Below are positions 13,801 to 24,253 of a DNA stretch of 64,000 nucleotides, piece after piece. Below the pieces are notes generated by a model that was not told the DNA's origin, ran no database searches, and worked only from the letters and a program-made list of their open reading frames with translations. Origin of the DNA: Actinia tenebrosa (lineage: Eukaryota; Cnidaria; Anthozoa; Actiniaria; Actiniidae); the NCBI RefSeq assembly GCF_009602425.1, contig NW_022261849.1, forward strand, positions 187,996 to 251,995. Direction: 5' to 3'. Numbering within the stretch: the stretch's first letter is position 1; every line of letters begins with the position of its first letter. Both the position numbers and the translations under genes were made by a program.

Positions 13801-16800
13801 ATGGCTTCTTTGATGTTATTAGGTTCTGGCTCAAGTGAAGTTTGACAGTTATATTCAGCCTAACTCATAAAGTAACCTTGAGTCTTTTTTTTTATAGAGT
13901 AATAATTCATTCCATTAATGTAACCAATACCATCGATGGTGGAGCAGCTAAATGCAAGAGCTGTCCTGTTACTTCCAATTCAAACTCTGGGTAAGTAGTG
14001 ATAATATTCATTAGTTATTATAATTATATTAGAAATGATGCATCCGGAAATAGCCCTAATGGTATCACAACTTTAGCACAGGATTGGTTGCCCTGGGAAA
14101 CAAAGTGGTGACTCTTAAAACTCCATGCCAGCGGAGTGCATGCAGGCTTAGCCTCGAATCTAGGATTTGCTTAAGTCTTGTTATTCTCATTTCTGCTTTT
14201 GTTTTCTGACCTCAGAAGTTCAAGTTTTAAGAGTTGTCAATAAACAAGCATGCAAACAACCCTTTCTATTGCCTACTTTTATATGTTACATTATTCTGTT
14301 TAATTTCATTTAACATAATAATAATTTTATTATTGTTAAATATATAATTTTTTTTAAATTCATTTTTGAAAACAGTTGCGTGGCATGCCCAAGTGGTTAC
14401 TATATTGACGAGAAACAAAAGAAGTGCGTTGCGTGCCCAAAAAGTGAGTAAAGTACAAAGCCATTCAATGATTATTTTTTCTTTTATTCTGGGACGCACG
14501 AGTGGTGTAGTGGTAAGAGAGCTTGCCTCTCACCAAGGCCACCAAGGTTTGATTCCCAGACCATGTCGTATGTGAACAGAAAACCTTTGCATGTTGGTTC
14601 TCTCCTTTGCTTCAAGGGTTTTTCTCTTGGTTCTTCTCCCTCCCCAAAAATCAACTCCTGAATTTTTCCAATTGCAATTCAGTGTATGAAGAGCCACTCT
14701 GTGGAAATGTTGCTGATAAATTCCATTTATTTATTTTTTATTTCTTAGTCAAAAATTAAAAGAAAAACTAATTTTAAAATCAAGAAACCTATAGGCTTTT
14801 TTTTGTTAACCAAAGCAAACTATTCATATTGTTCAAATTACAGACACCTATCTTGATGTTGCTAATCCCTATGGACTCAAGGCTTGCAAGCCCTGTGGTC
14901 CAGGTCTTATAAGGTAAGAACAGCATTTACCTTTTTATGAAATAGGTTTATATACATGTATGATTTTTGGAAATCCTTGGTGTCCGCCCTACGTGCCACA
15001 AATGCGTAAAGGATGATGATGTATGATTATATTATGAAAACTAAGAATTTGAGATCAGTGTTTCTTTATTTTCTTTCAAGTGATGAAGCGTCAACATCTT
15101 GTCACTCTAACTGTAAGTTCATGTCAAAGAAGCACAGCAGAGAATTTGATTTCTCAGAGCTACAAGGGTAAGCCACTGTTATTGTTTACTTGAGCCTTCA
15201 CAAACACTTATTATTGGTTGTGGATCCATGGGTATGGGGATTTTAAGAGGTTGGAAATTGGTGCAATGTACCTTGAAGGACATCCTGTGTCCTATTGTGC
15301 AGCACCCCAGCCTGAGGGCAAATATCAAATAAATAGATAAATGAAATAAAAGGTAATAAAATGTTTAGGAGCATCTTTAATTGACTGATCTAGAAGGGAT
15401 AATAAGATATCAATTTATTGTTTACTTGAACCTTCACAAACTCTTATTATTGGTTGTGGAAATTGGTGCAATGTACCTTGAAGGACACCCTGTGTCCTAT
15501 TGTACAGCACCCCAGCCTGAGGGCAAAAATCAAATAAATAGATAAATGAAATAAAATGTAATAAAATGTTTAGGAGCATTTTTGATTGACTGATCTAGTA
15601 GGGATAAGCAATTCCTTTAGGGTTATTTCTTTTTTCCTCACAACCCATTGGCCAAGAATCTTAATAAGTATTATATATTAATTATCAGTTTTAAAAATTC
15701 ACCAAAATCAAATAAATCAATTTATCATATGACCCATATCTGCCCGGGCGCACGCTCAAAAAAAACCTTCGGGAAAATGGCGTGAGCAGGCCATGCAGCT
15801 TTGAGCGAGCAGGGCTGTACAAATCCGTACAGCCCTGCTTGAAACTGGCGACTTTCTTTTATTTTATTATCTTTCTTTTCATGAGGGTCATAATTATGAC
15901 AAAATGCTTATTGACTGAGTTAGGTCCGGCTGTATGGGAAAATATTTGTAAATATCTTTCCGTGCGGCCCTCACACTCGAAAATATAAACAAACCACAGC
16001 CAATATTTTTGGACAGCATTCAGATTAATATTAATGTATAAATATCAATTTTTGTCATCATTTTAGACAAACTACTGTGAGAGCAGCACCATCATTCACC
16101 ACCCGAGGATCACGTTACTTCCATGTATTCAGGCTAAACCTCTGTGGACACCCTTATAAGGAAGCCATCTGCCATAGTAACATCAGCGTTAACACAGCAG
16201 AGAAGGTACCTCTATTTTTTTTCATTTTTATGCTTTCTCCCTTTATTAGAGTAACTGAGGTCACCTATCCACAAACTTATTAGGTTGCTATTCACCTCAC
16301 GTCCAAGGACACAATGAATAAAGGTGGCAAATGAAGTCCACTATAAATTTACAATTTAATATTAATGCTATATACAGTCCCCAGCAGAGTCTCTCTTTCT
16401 CTCCCTTCTTTCAGGTGGGGAGGAAGGAGACTCTGCTGATGTAGAGTGTTTCCTTTGATACACCGCCGTCCACGATCATGGACGAACAAAACCAGTTTTA
16501 AAACCGGTTTTTAACCGATTACATGTAGTGCGCAGAAGCAAATGTGACACACCGTGGCGCCAAACATTGTTTGACGAGAGCGGCGTGACAGAAATAACGT
16601 CCTACATCGGCAGAGTCAATTTTTTTCTCAACCAAAACAAAAGGAAAATAGGCTCTGCTAGCAGGGAATATATACAGATACAAAAAAAGCAAGAATATTA
16701 AACCAATTCAATATTTCATTGTGTTTCCACCTTTAATATCAGGAAAACTTCAACTTATCATCAAGTGTTTGTCGCTTCACACTGATTCCTAACCGACAAG

Positions 16801-19800
16801 GAGAACCATTGGCAGCCCAGCCTATTAGGTAATCGAGTGAACAACAAATATTCTGTCTGATAAATAATTTGTTAGAAATATTGAAAACTTGGTTTGAAAA
16901 CATTTAAGTTTTATAGTCTAAATTTTGTTTAGGAAAAAAGGTTATAATTATTCTTATTTGTCATAGATTTTCTCATTGGAGAGAATGCATATAAGTGTAT
17001 AATACTCCGGTCTTGAGTTCTCTATCATTTTCCTTTTTTTTTTTTTTTGCATATTTGAAAATTTGTTATCATTGATCATTTACATTATTCCAGACTTGGA
17101 GAAGAGCTTGGTGGGATCTATGAAGATAGTGTTCATGTGAATGAGACTTCTGCATTTGAAGATGAAGGTATTTGAAATAATTCAACTCACAGAATTTCCT
17201 TGCTTTCCCCTTACTTGGTCTCTTTTAGCTTATGACATTATGCAAACAAAACAAAAACAAAAAAACGTGGCACAGTGCTCATATAATAGAGACAGAAGTT
17301 TTGTAGCAATGCTTGAGAAGCCAAATGAATGCACTAATTGACATTGCCATGAGAAAATTAAGTGTTTTAAGACTCCTTCTCCCCTCAGGAAAAGCTATAA
17401 TAATAGTGGACGTACCTAGGTCAGGCAGCATTTGTATTACAACTCTCTTCTGCAACTGGCTAGATATTTTTTGGCGTTACACTTGGAACATAACTTTAAT
17501 AGTAGGTTGTTGTTTTAATTGACAATCATTGTTTTTTTTTATAGGTCTGATAACAAACATCTCAACTTACTTCTCGTATCACTACCATTCGCACAGGTAA
17601 GTGTATAACATACTGATATTGATATGTATTCATGGTGAAGCTATAAATGAGGTCTAGACATGTGACAATCAATGTGGTATACAGTCATTCCTTAAAGAAT
17701 AAAAGTGGTTATGTAGTAACTTAAAAGTAGTTTTCTTTTGAGTGGAACTTTAACATAAATATATAATGACATAAATATGTAATATGACATTTTAATAACA
17801 TTGACATGGCTTTCCATTGTCTTCCCAAAGACCATTCAATAGGATGTATGCATGATGGTGTCATTGACCTCTACTACCAGACTCCCTTGCACACTTTCTT
17901 TTGTTCATTTAATTAGCACCAATTACTATTCTCATGAGGGAATACAAATTTAAATAAGAAAGAAATCTCCCCAAGCATAATGGTAGTGGGAATCAAATGA
18001 CGCCATCATGCAAATGTCCTATTGCAATTCATAGTTATGGCCACTTTTATTAATATATGGTACTGGTAATAGTACAGCTACAGTGCATTTGAACAAAATT
18101 CCTTTATTTCTCTCTCTGAACAAATTTCCTTTTATTTCTCACTCTTATGAAAACTCCATGGTACTCACTATTTTGTTTGCAATGCAATGATCAGTTCTAC
18201 CTTCATCTATTTTCCTTGTTGCTCCATCTGATTTATATCTTGAAATATTCATATTTTGACTTTCTTTCTCCAAGGCCAACCGGTGCATGTAAGAATGGTA
18301 GGACCGTGTTTGTCACTTTACTTTGTGATCACACAGCTCCTGAAAAGGTCAGTCTTATGTCATATGTAACTAGTAAATTGAAAAAGATTATGAAAATTTC
18401 AAATTTGTTTACTACTGCAATGAGGATTTTTGAAAAAAGAAACTTTCTTGATTTTTTCCCCAGGGTGTTATTCAACTTCCAGCAAAATGCCCTGATGGTA
18501 CTTGTGATGGCTGCAAGTAAGTGTTATTTATCTGATTTACTGATTAGTTGTTGCAAACAGTGTTCTATTCAAACTTTATATCACTTTGGATGCAGTTGTA
18601 GTACACTCACCTCTCACCTCTCACCTCCGGAGTCTCGGGTTTGATTGATCACAAGTCATGCACATGTGAATCGAGTTTGTTTGGTGTCTCCCTTGATTTA
18701 AGGGTTTTTCTCTGGATTCTCTCCCTCCTCAAAACCGAACCTGCTAAATTCCAAATTTGATATGTGAGTTAGTTGTGTCTTCACTTTGATCAGCCCAGAA
18801 CCTGAGGATTTTTCAAGGGGTTTTACAAAGGGTTATTAACAAGAGTTTATTCATATTTTCTAGATTTCAGTTCTTGTGGCGCACTAAATATGCTTGTCCC
18901 AAGTGCTCTGTTGCAGACTACAAGAAAGTCATGGGAGCTTGTGTGGTAAGCATTAAAAAATCTGCATCAAACTTCTTTTACTAGGTATTTATTGGTTTTG
19001 TTATGTTCTTATTTCTTTTACAGCAAGGTGGGACAAAAACAACTAGTTATATGTGGAAACAACCAAGGTAAAAACAAAAATCTTTATGTTCTCATTTCAA
19101 TGATCTTCAGGCTTATCCTTCACATAGTAGAATACTACTTAGGGGCGGATCCAGGAATTTGTTAGGGGGTGTCCCAAATGAAGAAATAAATATAGAGATA
19201 CATGAAAAGCATTAGAGTAATTACGGCATTAGGGGGAGGGGTGTCCGATGCACCACAGGACACCCCTGGATCTGCCCCTACTACTAGAAAACATGAAACC
19301 TGGCTCCAGGGAGCCCAATTTATTTTTAAAAAATAAAAGGTACTCTGATAAAATCAGAGTATTCTCATTTTCACCATTCAATTTTAACTAAATTGCGCTC
19401 CCTTTTGTTCCTCAATCCTCTTGATGGATCCATTTTTCCATCGTTTTCTCATTCCTCCTGATTGCTTGATTTTGCAGGATTTGCCGTGATGGTGTAACCC
19501 TACCAGAAGAGTTCAAAGAGAAATGCAGCATCCTTGACCAGACGGTTGCCTCGGCTATGAAAGACTTCAAGGTACTGAGCTGCATTTGAAATATGTTGCA
19601 AACAGTCGACTTTTCTGATAATCGTTTCTGAAAGATCCCACAATATATTTTTTTACTGAGAAGAATTTAAAAAAAAAAAATTAGTTGTAAATATACAGTA
19701 ACTTTGTGCTTTTGTGTATTAGATTGGTATTGGTATTGCTGCCTTGCTAGCTGTTTTGCTGGTCTGTTCTGTGTGTTTCCTTTACTTCAAGAACAGAAAG

Positions 19801-21690
19801 TAAGTTGACCCATGACTGTGAAAATATCATGATAAATAATTCATAGTATGGTGGCAATTATAACCATGGGAGGGGTCACAGTGCCCTTAAACCTTTTATC
19901 ATTCAATCAGAATATATCCTTTAAGCTTGGATTTGTTTACCCATTTTAGACCACATATCATTCTCTTGAGAATAAGATTCTTTGTTTGAGTTGTATTTAA
20001 TATTCTTGTCTTCTAATGTGCAACTGTTAAAAAAAAGAAATAATACTCTGGGTGATGATGGGATCTTAATTGGAAAAATGATGTGCCCAACCTGTAAGAG
20101 TCTACCGTGCATCGTTTTACGGTCTTTACCCTGTCCGTTCTAGAAAGGGAGGGAGGGAGGGAGGGAGAGAGGGAGGGAATGAACTGGGGTGTAAAGTCTT
20201 CACTGCCAATTATAATTTTTGCCACCCCTGCTTTTGCATAGTCCATCCGTTATATTCCATCTCCATGTGATGCTTACATGTCAATTGTTACCCCATTTTA
20301 CAGACTTACCTACAAGTACCATCGTCTTGTGGGTAATGGCACAGGTCACCCAGATGAACTGCCGGCTGTGGAAAAATGTGGAATGGATGATGATGAGGAA
20401 GATGAAGATGAGGAGGTGTGTATTCATCTTGTTTCTTTTGCCTTTGTGTTTTATTGTCATCGCTATTTTGATTTTTCTTCGTGCCTTTTTCCCCTCTCCT
20501 TTTTTCCTATCGACTTTTTCTTGTAACCAGCATGAAATATCCCCAATTTTTTGAGATAGCAAATATGGTGCATTGTGGTCTGGCTTGGGTACAAACATCT
20601 TTTGTTCATCATGTGACCATAGTGCACCATGTTCGCTCTGTCCCTGCTATTATTCCGTGACCTTTTGGCAACTAATATTTTTGGACATTTTACAGATTCA
20701 TTTCAGGCGTGGTGCTAAAGATCGTGGTAAGAAACTTCTGAAGAGTCTGCGTGGACTGACCAAGAGCAAAAAGGTGAGTGTTCTGGTGTACAAACGCCCT
20801 AGGACAAATCCTAAAGTGCAAAATGTCTTATATGCGACTTTTATAGCCGGGGCAAACGTACCGAGTTGTATCAGAAGTTTATAACTAGTTATGAACTTCT
20901 GGTCGTATGCATGTAACATCAGGGGCAAATTACCATTCTCGTGCAGTCTAGGTTTCTGATTGGCTACTACCCAAAGTTGGAATGCATTGTTTTCATTCTA
21001 CATTTTAATTGGTTCTCTTGTCTAACTGGTCTGTATGGCCCCGGTTACAATAGTTGCACTGTAATTGCTCATGCATTTGTGGGCCGGAATGGGATGGGAT
21101 CAATGTCAATCACTGTTGCAAGTACAGCAGCGATGCAGCTCAACGGGGTCGAACTGAAGGCAATGTGAATAGAAGGGAATGGATGGGATGGGATGGGACA
21201 GTGGCGTAACCAGGGATCTTGCAGGGGAGGTGCACAGGCAAAGATTTGCAGAACCAAAAAAAAAAGGTGACCCCCCCCCCCCCCCAAAAGCAGGACCATA
21301 AAAAAAAAGTGATGCAGATGGAAAGTGGTTTCCATTTAATCAAAAAACATTTACATGCAATTTTAAAGCAAGAGATGAGCAGACCATAAGCTTTGATGGG
21401 GGGGGGGGGGGTGCACGTGCACCCTGTGCTCCCCCATGGTTAAGGTCCTGTGGGAGAGAATAGATTAAAACAAAAAGGAATAGAATAGATTGGAGCGAAA
21501 TGAAAAGGAATAGGATAATAAGATCGATGACATATTAATGGCATAATCCCCTTAAATACAAACCTTACTTTAATGTTTATTGTCCTAGGACAAAGTGACC
21601 TTCGATGACGAAGACGATGGTGGTGACGAAGAGTTCTTTGAATCTGTTCAACTCGAGGCCGTCAAGGAACCACTCAAAGAAAGGTTTTAA
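1803..21690 (+). CDS. ELAPOR1: ELAPOR1/2 (EIG121/KIAA1324 family) type I membrane protein, 31 coding exons, 1023 aa
   Basis: Exons: 1803-1895, 2016-2136, 4445-4661, 5611-5689, 6526-6597, 7034-7120, 7649-7763, 8332-8401, 8806-8888, 9776-10042, 11392-11496, 12051-12256, 12808-12875, 13285-13389, 13898-13990, 14376-14443, 14844-14913, 15081-15167, 16067-16205, 16743-16828, 17094-17167, 17545-17596, 18275-18347, 18464-18516, 18864-18945, 19024-19067, 19478-19571, 19723-19799, 20304-20415, 20696-20773, 21589-21690. All phases close and sum to 3072 nt; vertebrate ELAPOR1 is about 1013 aa. A signal peptide occupies residues 1 to about 27. The luminal region is Cys-rich with growth-factor-receptor-like repeats (CxxCPxGxYS) and family landmarks such as TECDSSDKRWRVA, WIEPKICR and CPPCNPG. 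One TM helix lies at about 902-924 (exon 28). The cytosolic tail has a Yxx-hydrophobic sorting motif (YHRL), an acidic DDDEEDEDEE run and the family C-terminus FESVQLE. Family members act in trans-Golgi/endolysosome traffic and autophagy. Exon 10 uses a GC donor (AAG|GCAAGT). Whether it is closer to ELAPOR1 or ELAPOR2 is not decided. Confidence 0.95.
3378..3555. mobile_element. Penelope-like terminal fragments in inverted arrangement
   Basis: Left part (about 3378-3460) is the complement of 57960-58020, and the right part (from GACAAAGGACTAGCATCCGA) matches 57888-57965 directly. Thus two segments that lie head to tail at 58 kb are head to head here. GGAC...ATCC followed by GAAAC resembles a hammerhead ribozyme core, as known in Penelope-like elements, but the CTGANGA box is altered. 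No reverse transcriptase frame remains. Confidence 0.5.
3698..4162. mobile_element. Large TTAA-flanked foldback element
   Basis: Arms of about 150 bases (3698-3852 and about 4009-4162) are reverse complements, starting TTAAAGTGCAAATGA and ending in its complement. The flanking TTAA on both sides is what piggyBac-type insertion would leave. A related single arm is at 13416-13537. Lies in ELAPOR intron 2 and contains an N at 4126. Confidence 0.75.
4755..4870 (-). mobile_element. tRNA-derived SINE fragment
   Basis: GGTGGACGGCGTAATGCCTA...AATTAGAATTTT... matches the 3' body of the SINE family in complement (compare 52060-52290). Confidence 0.4.
5211..5475. mobile_element. Foldback MITE in ELAPOR intron 3
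   Basis: GGATTGCGTTACAGTCGCTA at the left is complementary to the right end (GGATCGTAATACAATCC), and GGACATTGTTCTTG pairs with CAAGAACAATGTCC. Arms are about 90 bases with some mismatches. Confidence 0.7.
5709..5833. mobile_element. CCCATTTCAGACCA-type MITE, left-truncated
   Basis: Carries the family core GAATAAGATTATTTGTTCGG and the right end ATTGGTCTCAAATGGGAAAA. Confidence 0.65.
6290..6457. mobile_element. Foldback MITE in ELAPOR intron 4
   Basis: TTTGCACCATCACATG and its near complement CATGTGATACTGGTGCAAA form the ends; TAGATGGTCAGGAACAATA pairs with TATTGTTCTGCCATCTA. Confidence 0.65.
7303..7515. mobile_element. Foldback MITE in ELAPOR intron 6
   Basis: ATTTCAATAAAGTTAGTCAC at the left pairs with GTGACTAACTATATTGAAAT at the right; arms about 40 bases. 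Confidence 0.7.
7862..8032. mobile_element. Foldback MITE in ELAPOR intron 7
   Basis: CATGAAGATGGCTACGTACT pairs with AGTACAATGCTATCTTCATG; arms about 40 bases with a few changes. Confidence 0.7.
9569..9735. mobile_element. CCCATTTCAGACCA-type MITE, clear copy
   Basis: Ends GCCCATTTCAGACCATGTGT and ACATGTGGTCTGAAATGGGA are complementary; inside, TTTCTTTGTTTGAGTTG and ATAAACAAAGAAGTGATA are also inverted. About 165 bases, no coding capacity. Other copies or fragments: 5709, 19937, 27528, 34900, 35420, 47203, 52553, 60600. Confidence 0.8.
10276..10458. mobile_element. Foldback repeat ending TGTAGTTCCAGAAATCATCC
   Basis: The left end is complementary to GGATAATTTTTGAAACTACA. The body shares GTCAGAGAAAGAACAAAATT and TTTGTATGGAAGAAAAT with 46755-46878. 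Confidence 0.7.
10472..10572 (+). other. Possible alternative terminal exon of ELAPOR
   Basis: Between ELAPOR exons 10 and 11 an acceptor-like ACATAG is followed by sequence that fits the phase left by exon 10. It reads 32 residues starting GGDPEDGTYSSKGCAVTNQE and then TGA at 10570-10572. An AATAAA lies inside it at about 10554. The piece AAAGGCTGTGCAGTA resembles AAAGCCTGTGCAGTC at the start of exon 11, so it may be a decayed exon duplicate. If used, it would give a short form lacking the TM segment. The main protein is complete without it, because exon 10 joins exon 11 in frame. Low confidence. Confidence 0.25.
10812..10863. repeat. Three-unit tandem repeat
   Basis: ATGTTGATTGACATG occurs three times with short spacers. 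Confidence 0.75.
11725..11985 (+). mobile_element. tRNA-derived SINE
   Basis: Carries GAGAGCACTCGCCTCA (tRNA-like head), then GTTGGTTCTCTCCTGTGCTT and AAGGGTTTTTCTCTGGGTTT, the conserved body of the family. B-box region diverged. Confidence 0.65.
13416..13537 (+). mobile_element. Single arm of the TTAA foldback family
   Basis: Matches one arm of 3698-4162 (TTAAAGTGCAAATGA to TAAGTTATGAAGGTTTT) and is itself bounded by TTAA at both ends. Contains N at 13432 and 13495. Either a half-element or a deletion product. Confidence 0.7.
14491..14705 (+). mobile_element. tRNA-derived SINE, best copy
   Basis: Starts near GGGACGCACGAGTGGTGTAG. TGGTGTAGTGGTAAGAG resembles a tRNA A box region and GGTTTGATTCC a B box, spaced like an RNA polymerase III promoter. 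The body has GTTGGTTCTCTCCTTTGCTT and the tail AGAGCCACTCTGTGGA. The complement at 39611-39836 matches end to end, so the family is about 220 bases. Confidence 0.85.
15179..15606. repeat. Tandem duplication of about 200-230 bp in ELAPOR intron 18
   Basis: ATTGTTTACTTGAGCCTTCA to TGACTGATCTAGAAGGGATA is repeated once (from about 15416), with a roughly 30-base difference. Both copies contain GTGCAATGTACCTTGAAGGA and AAATAAATAGATAAATGAAA. Confidence 0.85.
15722..15990. repeat. CATATCTGCCCGGG dispersed repeat, copy 1
   Basis: Shares ACCCATATCTGCCCGGG, ACAAATCCGTACAGCCCTGC-like and AAAATGCTTATTGACTGAGT blocks with 54567-54855. Family not named. Confidence 0.7.
16379..16666. mobile_element. Foldback repeat with CAGCAGAGTC/GGCTCTGCTAGCAGGG ends
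   Basis: Ends are inverted (CCCAGCAGAGTC at left, GGCTCTGCTAGCAGGG at right), and a second inner copy CTCTGCTGATGTAG follows the left arm. GC-richer than its surroundings. Confidence 0.6.
18592..18800 (+). mobile_element. tRNA-derived SINE
   Basis: CTCACCTCTCACCTCCGGAG, GGGTTTGATTG (B-box-like), TTTAAGGGTTTTTCTCTGGA, and a tail TTTGATCAGCCCAGAACCTGA that corresponds to the 60-bp unit amplified at 42280. Confidence 0.75.
19141..19279. mobile_element. hAT-like MITE (AGGGGCGGATCCAGG ends)
   Basis: AGGGGCGGATCCAGG and CCTGGATCTGCCCCT are terminal inverted repeats, flanked by ACTACT-like sequence on both sides as a probable target duplication. A widespread type in invertebrate genomes. Confidence 0.8.
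19937..20085. mobile_element. CCCATTTCAGACCA-type MITE
   Basis: CCCATTTTAGACCACATATC at the left, core TAAGATTCTTTGTTTGAGTT, diverged right end. Confidence 0.7.
20142..20180. repeat. GGGA microsatellite
   Basis: Run of GGGA tetramers interrupted by one AGAG. Confidence 0.9.
21199..21452. mobile_element. CAGTGGCGTAACCAGGG-ended MITE
   Basis: Begins CAGTGGCGTAACCAGGG and ends in a diverged complement (CCATGGTTAAGGTCCTGTG). Contains long C and G homopolymers and an A run, which are likely assembly trouble spots. Confidence 0.6.
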
Positions 21691-22768
21691 ACTGGATCCA
21701 TCTACAGCAGTCTTGCCTTGATTCCAGGCACGACTACCACCATAACCGACTGGCTCTAGAACTTCCTACCCAGTCCCTGTATTCTTTAGTAGTATAAATT
21801 AACAATTTTAAAAGTAGTCTAACAAGTAGAATTAATAGGAACCTTTAAATGAAAAACTAGTTTTGCTTTTAAGTCGATCATTTTCGGATCAAGTATGGAA
21901 AAACTGTTAAGACTTACTAATACGTTTTTACTTCGATCCATAACCACGTTTGACAAGATGTCGGAAAGAGAAAGGACTAACGTTAGTAAACTAGTGTTAG
22001 CCCAGAAGTAGGTGCTGTATATGAAACACAGATTTTATATGAGTAGAAAACCTCTATGACTCCCATCCCTTTGAAATGGCTTTCCAGTTTCAAATAGTAT
22101 GCATTGGTTATATTTATAAATGCAGTGACAATCCAACTCTAATCTTAAGACGCAAAGGCCTAGTTGGGAAGCGATATGAGAGTGACAAAAAAGAATAAAG
22201 TATGGTGAGAAATCTGTCATCATATCTGCAGGTATTAGTATAATTTTTCTTCTCGTGCATACAGATTTCCTAAAGTCAAAGTATTGAGTTGATTGCGGTT
22301 TCTAGTATGCTAAAAAATATCGAAAAACGTTTTTTAATCTCATGTTAAAAAAAACTCAAAACTAACACTGATGATAATCATCGTCAAGCTGAATAATATG
22401 ATATACATTTGTTGCTTCAAGCTCAGTGGAAGTCGGTCATTGAGAAGGTCTTTGCCCGATGGGAAAGCTTATTAAGATACGAGTCGAAGGCAAAAATTTT
22501 CACATATGGATCACCTAAAAATAAGTTAATCCTATCACTTCCGATTAAAATTCCAAAATTAACTTAAGAAAAAACCGAAGGCTCCGACCAAGATATATAT
22601 ATATTCCTTTGCAAAAATTCATTGTCGACACATTTGAAATGCAACAAATGTAAAATCTGATGCCATATTTATTATTATCTGGTGGATACGAATTCCTGAT
22701 ATATCATCATAATCATTGTTACGTTACTATATTTACAGTTCATTAATGAATGTTACAGCCATCCCAAA
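21691..22768 (+). other. ELAPOR 3'UTR and downstream intergenic DNA
   Basis: AT-rich non-coding sequence follows the ELAPOR stop. An AATAAA at 22194-22199 is the best polyadenylation signal and would give a 3'UTR of about 510 bases. No other gene is seen up to the foldback element that starts near 22769. Confidence 0.5.
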
Positions 22769-22970
22769 CACACGCGTTGCTCTAGCGATTGTTTCTGTCG
22801 CGACGAAGAAGCTTTTGGTGGACGTCAATCAAGGCGTTTCCATGACATTCTATAGGCACGTGCCCTTATAGCTTTGTGTTTTCCGACAATGTTAATGGAA
22901 ACGCCTTGTGATTGACGTCCACCAAAACCTTCTTCGTGGCGACAGAAACAATCGCTAGAGGGCGCGTGTG
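22769..22970. mobile_element. Palindromic MITE-like foldback
   Basis: Two arms of about 75 bases (22769-22843 and 22890-22970) are near-perfect reverse complements. The left arm reads GCGATTGTTTCTGTCGCGAC and the right arm carries its complement. The loop is about 45 bases and there is no coding capacity. The high arm identity suggests recent insertion or gene conversion between arms. Confidence 0.8.
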
Positions 22971-23510
22971 ATTGAGAACGGGTGTAACCGTTTAGAAATA
23001 TATTTGTTCCCATTTGGGACACGGAGTCAGGGGTGTGTCCTGGAATGTATTTCCCTAATTCAATACCAATAAGCAGTTAATTGTAAGATAATATTGTCAC
23101 TATTATTATCAATGTTTCTTTGATTGCTATAGATGGCCTCGAAAAGGAACACTTGCATTTAACAGAACGTTTAGATTTTCTCTTCAGTATATAATTCACT
23201 ATGAATATAGTCGATTGTTGATTTTCTTATATGGTGCTCAGTATTTTGTGTTTAAAGGAAATTTAGAAAAAAAAGTATTGATCAAGTTTGCGTGCTTGCA
23301 CCACGGAGGTTCTTGCAGTTACCAAAAATCGGACACACCCATTTTTTGGCTTCCCTTTTACTGAGATAACCTTAGGCTGAGAGAAAAAATAATTGCAAAA
23401 TATTCCATACTTTGTTATTTCTTTAGCGGAAATGCGTTCCTAAAGTAAAGCTGTTTCTTAAGGCATTGTAATGCCCTTCTAGAGTCATGGGTCATCCTTT
23501 TGCTGTCTAA
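22971..23510. other. Intergenic, no gene seen
   Basis: AT-rich sequence without a convincing exon, splice pair or RNA gene. Only short chance open frames are present. Confidence 0.5.
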
Positions 23511-23743
23511 GGCCCCGTCAACACGTATCCGGAAATTTTTGTATCCGCAAATTATTTTTTTGCGGATACGAAAATGTTTGCGTCCACACGCAGCGTATTC
23601 GAATCGTTTTCACCGTCTACACGTATCCGTTTTCGTAAAATTTGAGGATACGGACACAAAAATTTGCGGACACGTGTGGACGCAACCCGTATCCGCAAAA
23701 AAATTGCGGATACAAAAATTTCCGGATACGTGTGGACGGGGCC
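23511..23743 (+). mobile_element. GGCCCCGTC-ended foldback element, copy 1
   Basis: Starts GGCCCCGTCAACACGTATCC and ends with the complement (GGATACGTGTGGACGGGGCC). Internally it is built of repeated CACGTATCCG / CGGATACG blocks, so it can fold in several registers. It is non-autonomous. Its partner at 24052-24253 is inverted. The open reading frames crossing it are products of the repeat and do not represent genes. Confidence 0.8.
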
Positions 23744-24051
23744 TTGACGTAGAAGAGACTTTAAAAAAAAGAGTGGTTTTAGTTACTCATGAAATGATAG
23801 TCCTTCAGCCTAACAGTGATATAAGCAAAAGGTAATATTACATTGTTTTCTTTTGGCTATTAGAAGTTTTCCATCAAATATCGTTTCAGGGTATCAATAA
23901 TCTTCCTAACCACAGAAGGTCCTGACTGAAAAGAAGTAAAGCAATTGTGATATCTGTAAAATACCTCAAAATATTTGCAATAAATGTCAACTACTCCTAA
24001 TAACAGACATAGTTTACTTGACTCTGATTTATACACCTTTAGGCAGTCATA

Positions 24052-24253
24052 GGCCCCGTCCACACGTATCCGCAAATTTTTTTTGTGGATACGGGTTGCG
24101 TCCACACGTGTCCGCAAATTTTTGTGTCCGTATCCGCAAATTTTACGAAAACGGATACGTGTGGACGGTGAAAACGATTCGATTACGCTGCGTGTTGACG
24201 CAAACATTTTCGTATCCGCAAAAAATGATTTGCGGATACGTGTGAACGGGGCC
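24052..24253 (-). mobile_element. GGCCCCGTC-ended foldback element, copy 2 (inverted)
   Basis: Same family as 23511-23743 in the opposite orientation, starting GGCCCCGTCCACACGTATCC and ending in its complement. It is flanked by CATA and ATAG, so a short A/T-rich target duplication is possible. The roughly 300 bases between the two copies hold no recognisable gene. Confidence 0.8.

Noticed and set aside
14508-14570. tRNA gene candidate (A and B boxes)
   Set aside because: Embedded in a dispersed SINE with matching copies elsewhere; the stem positions do not pair as a tRNA should.
18147-18644. 165-aa plus-strand frame
   Set aside because: It runs through ELAPOR exons 23 and 24 and the introns beside them in mixed frames; not a separate gene.
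20142-20180. Possible regulatory G-quadruplex
   Set aside because: Simple GGGA microsatellite in an intron; no evidence beyond base composition.
20281-20598. Overlapping open frames of about 105 aa on both strands
   Set aside because: They overlie ELAPOR exon 29 and its flanking introns; the spliced family reading explains the coding signal.
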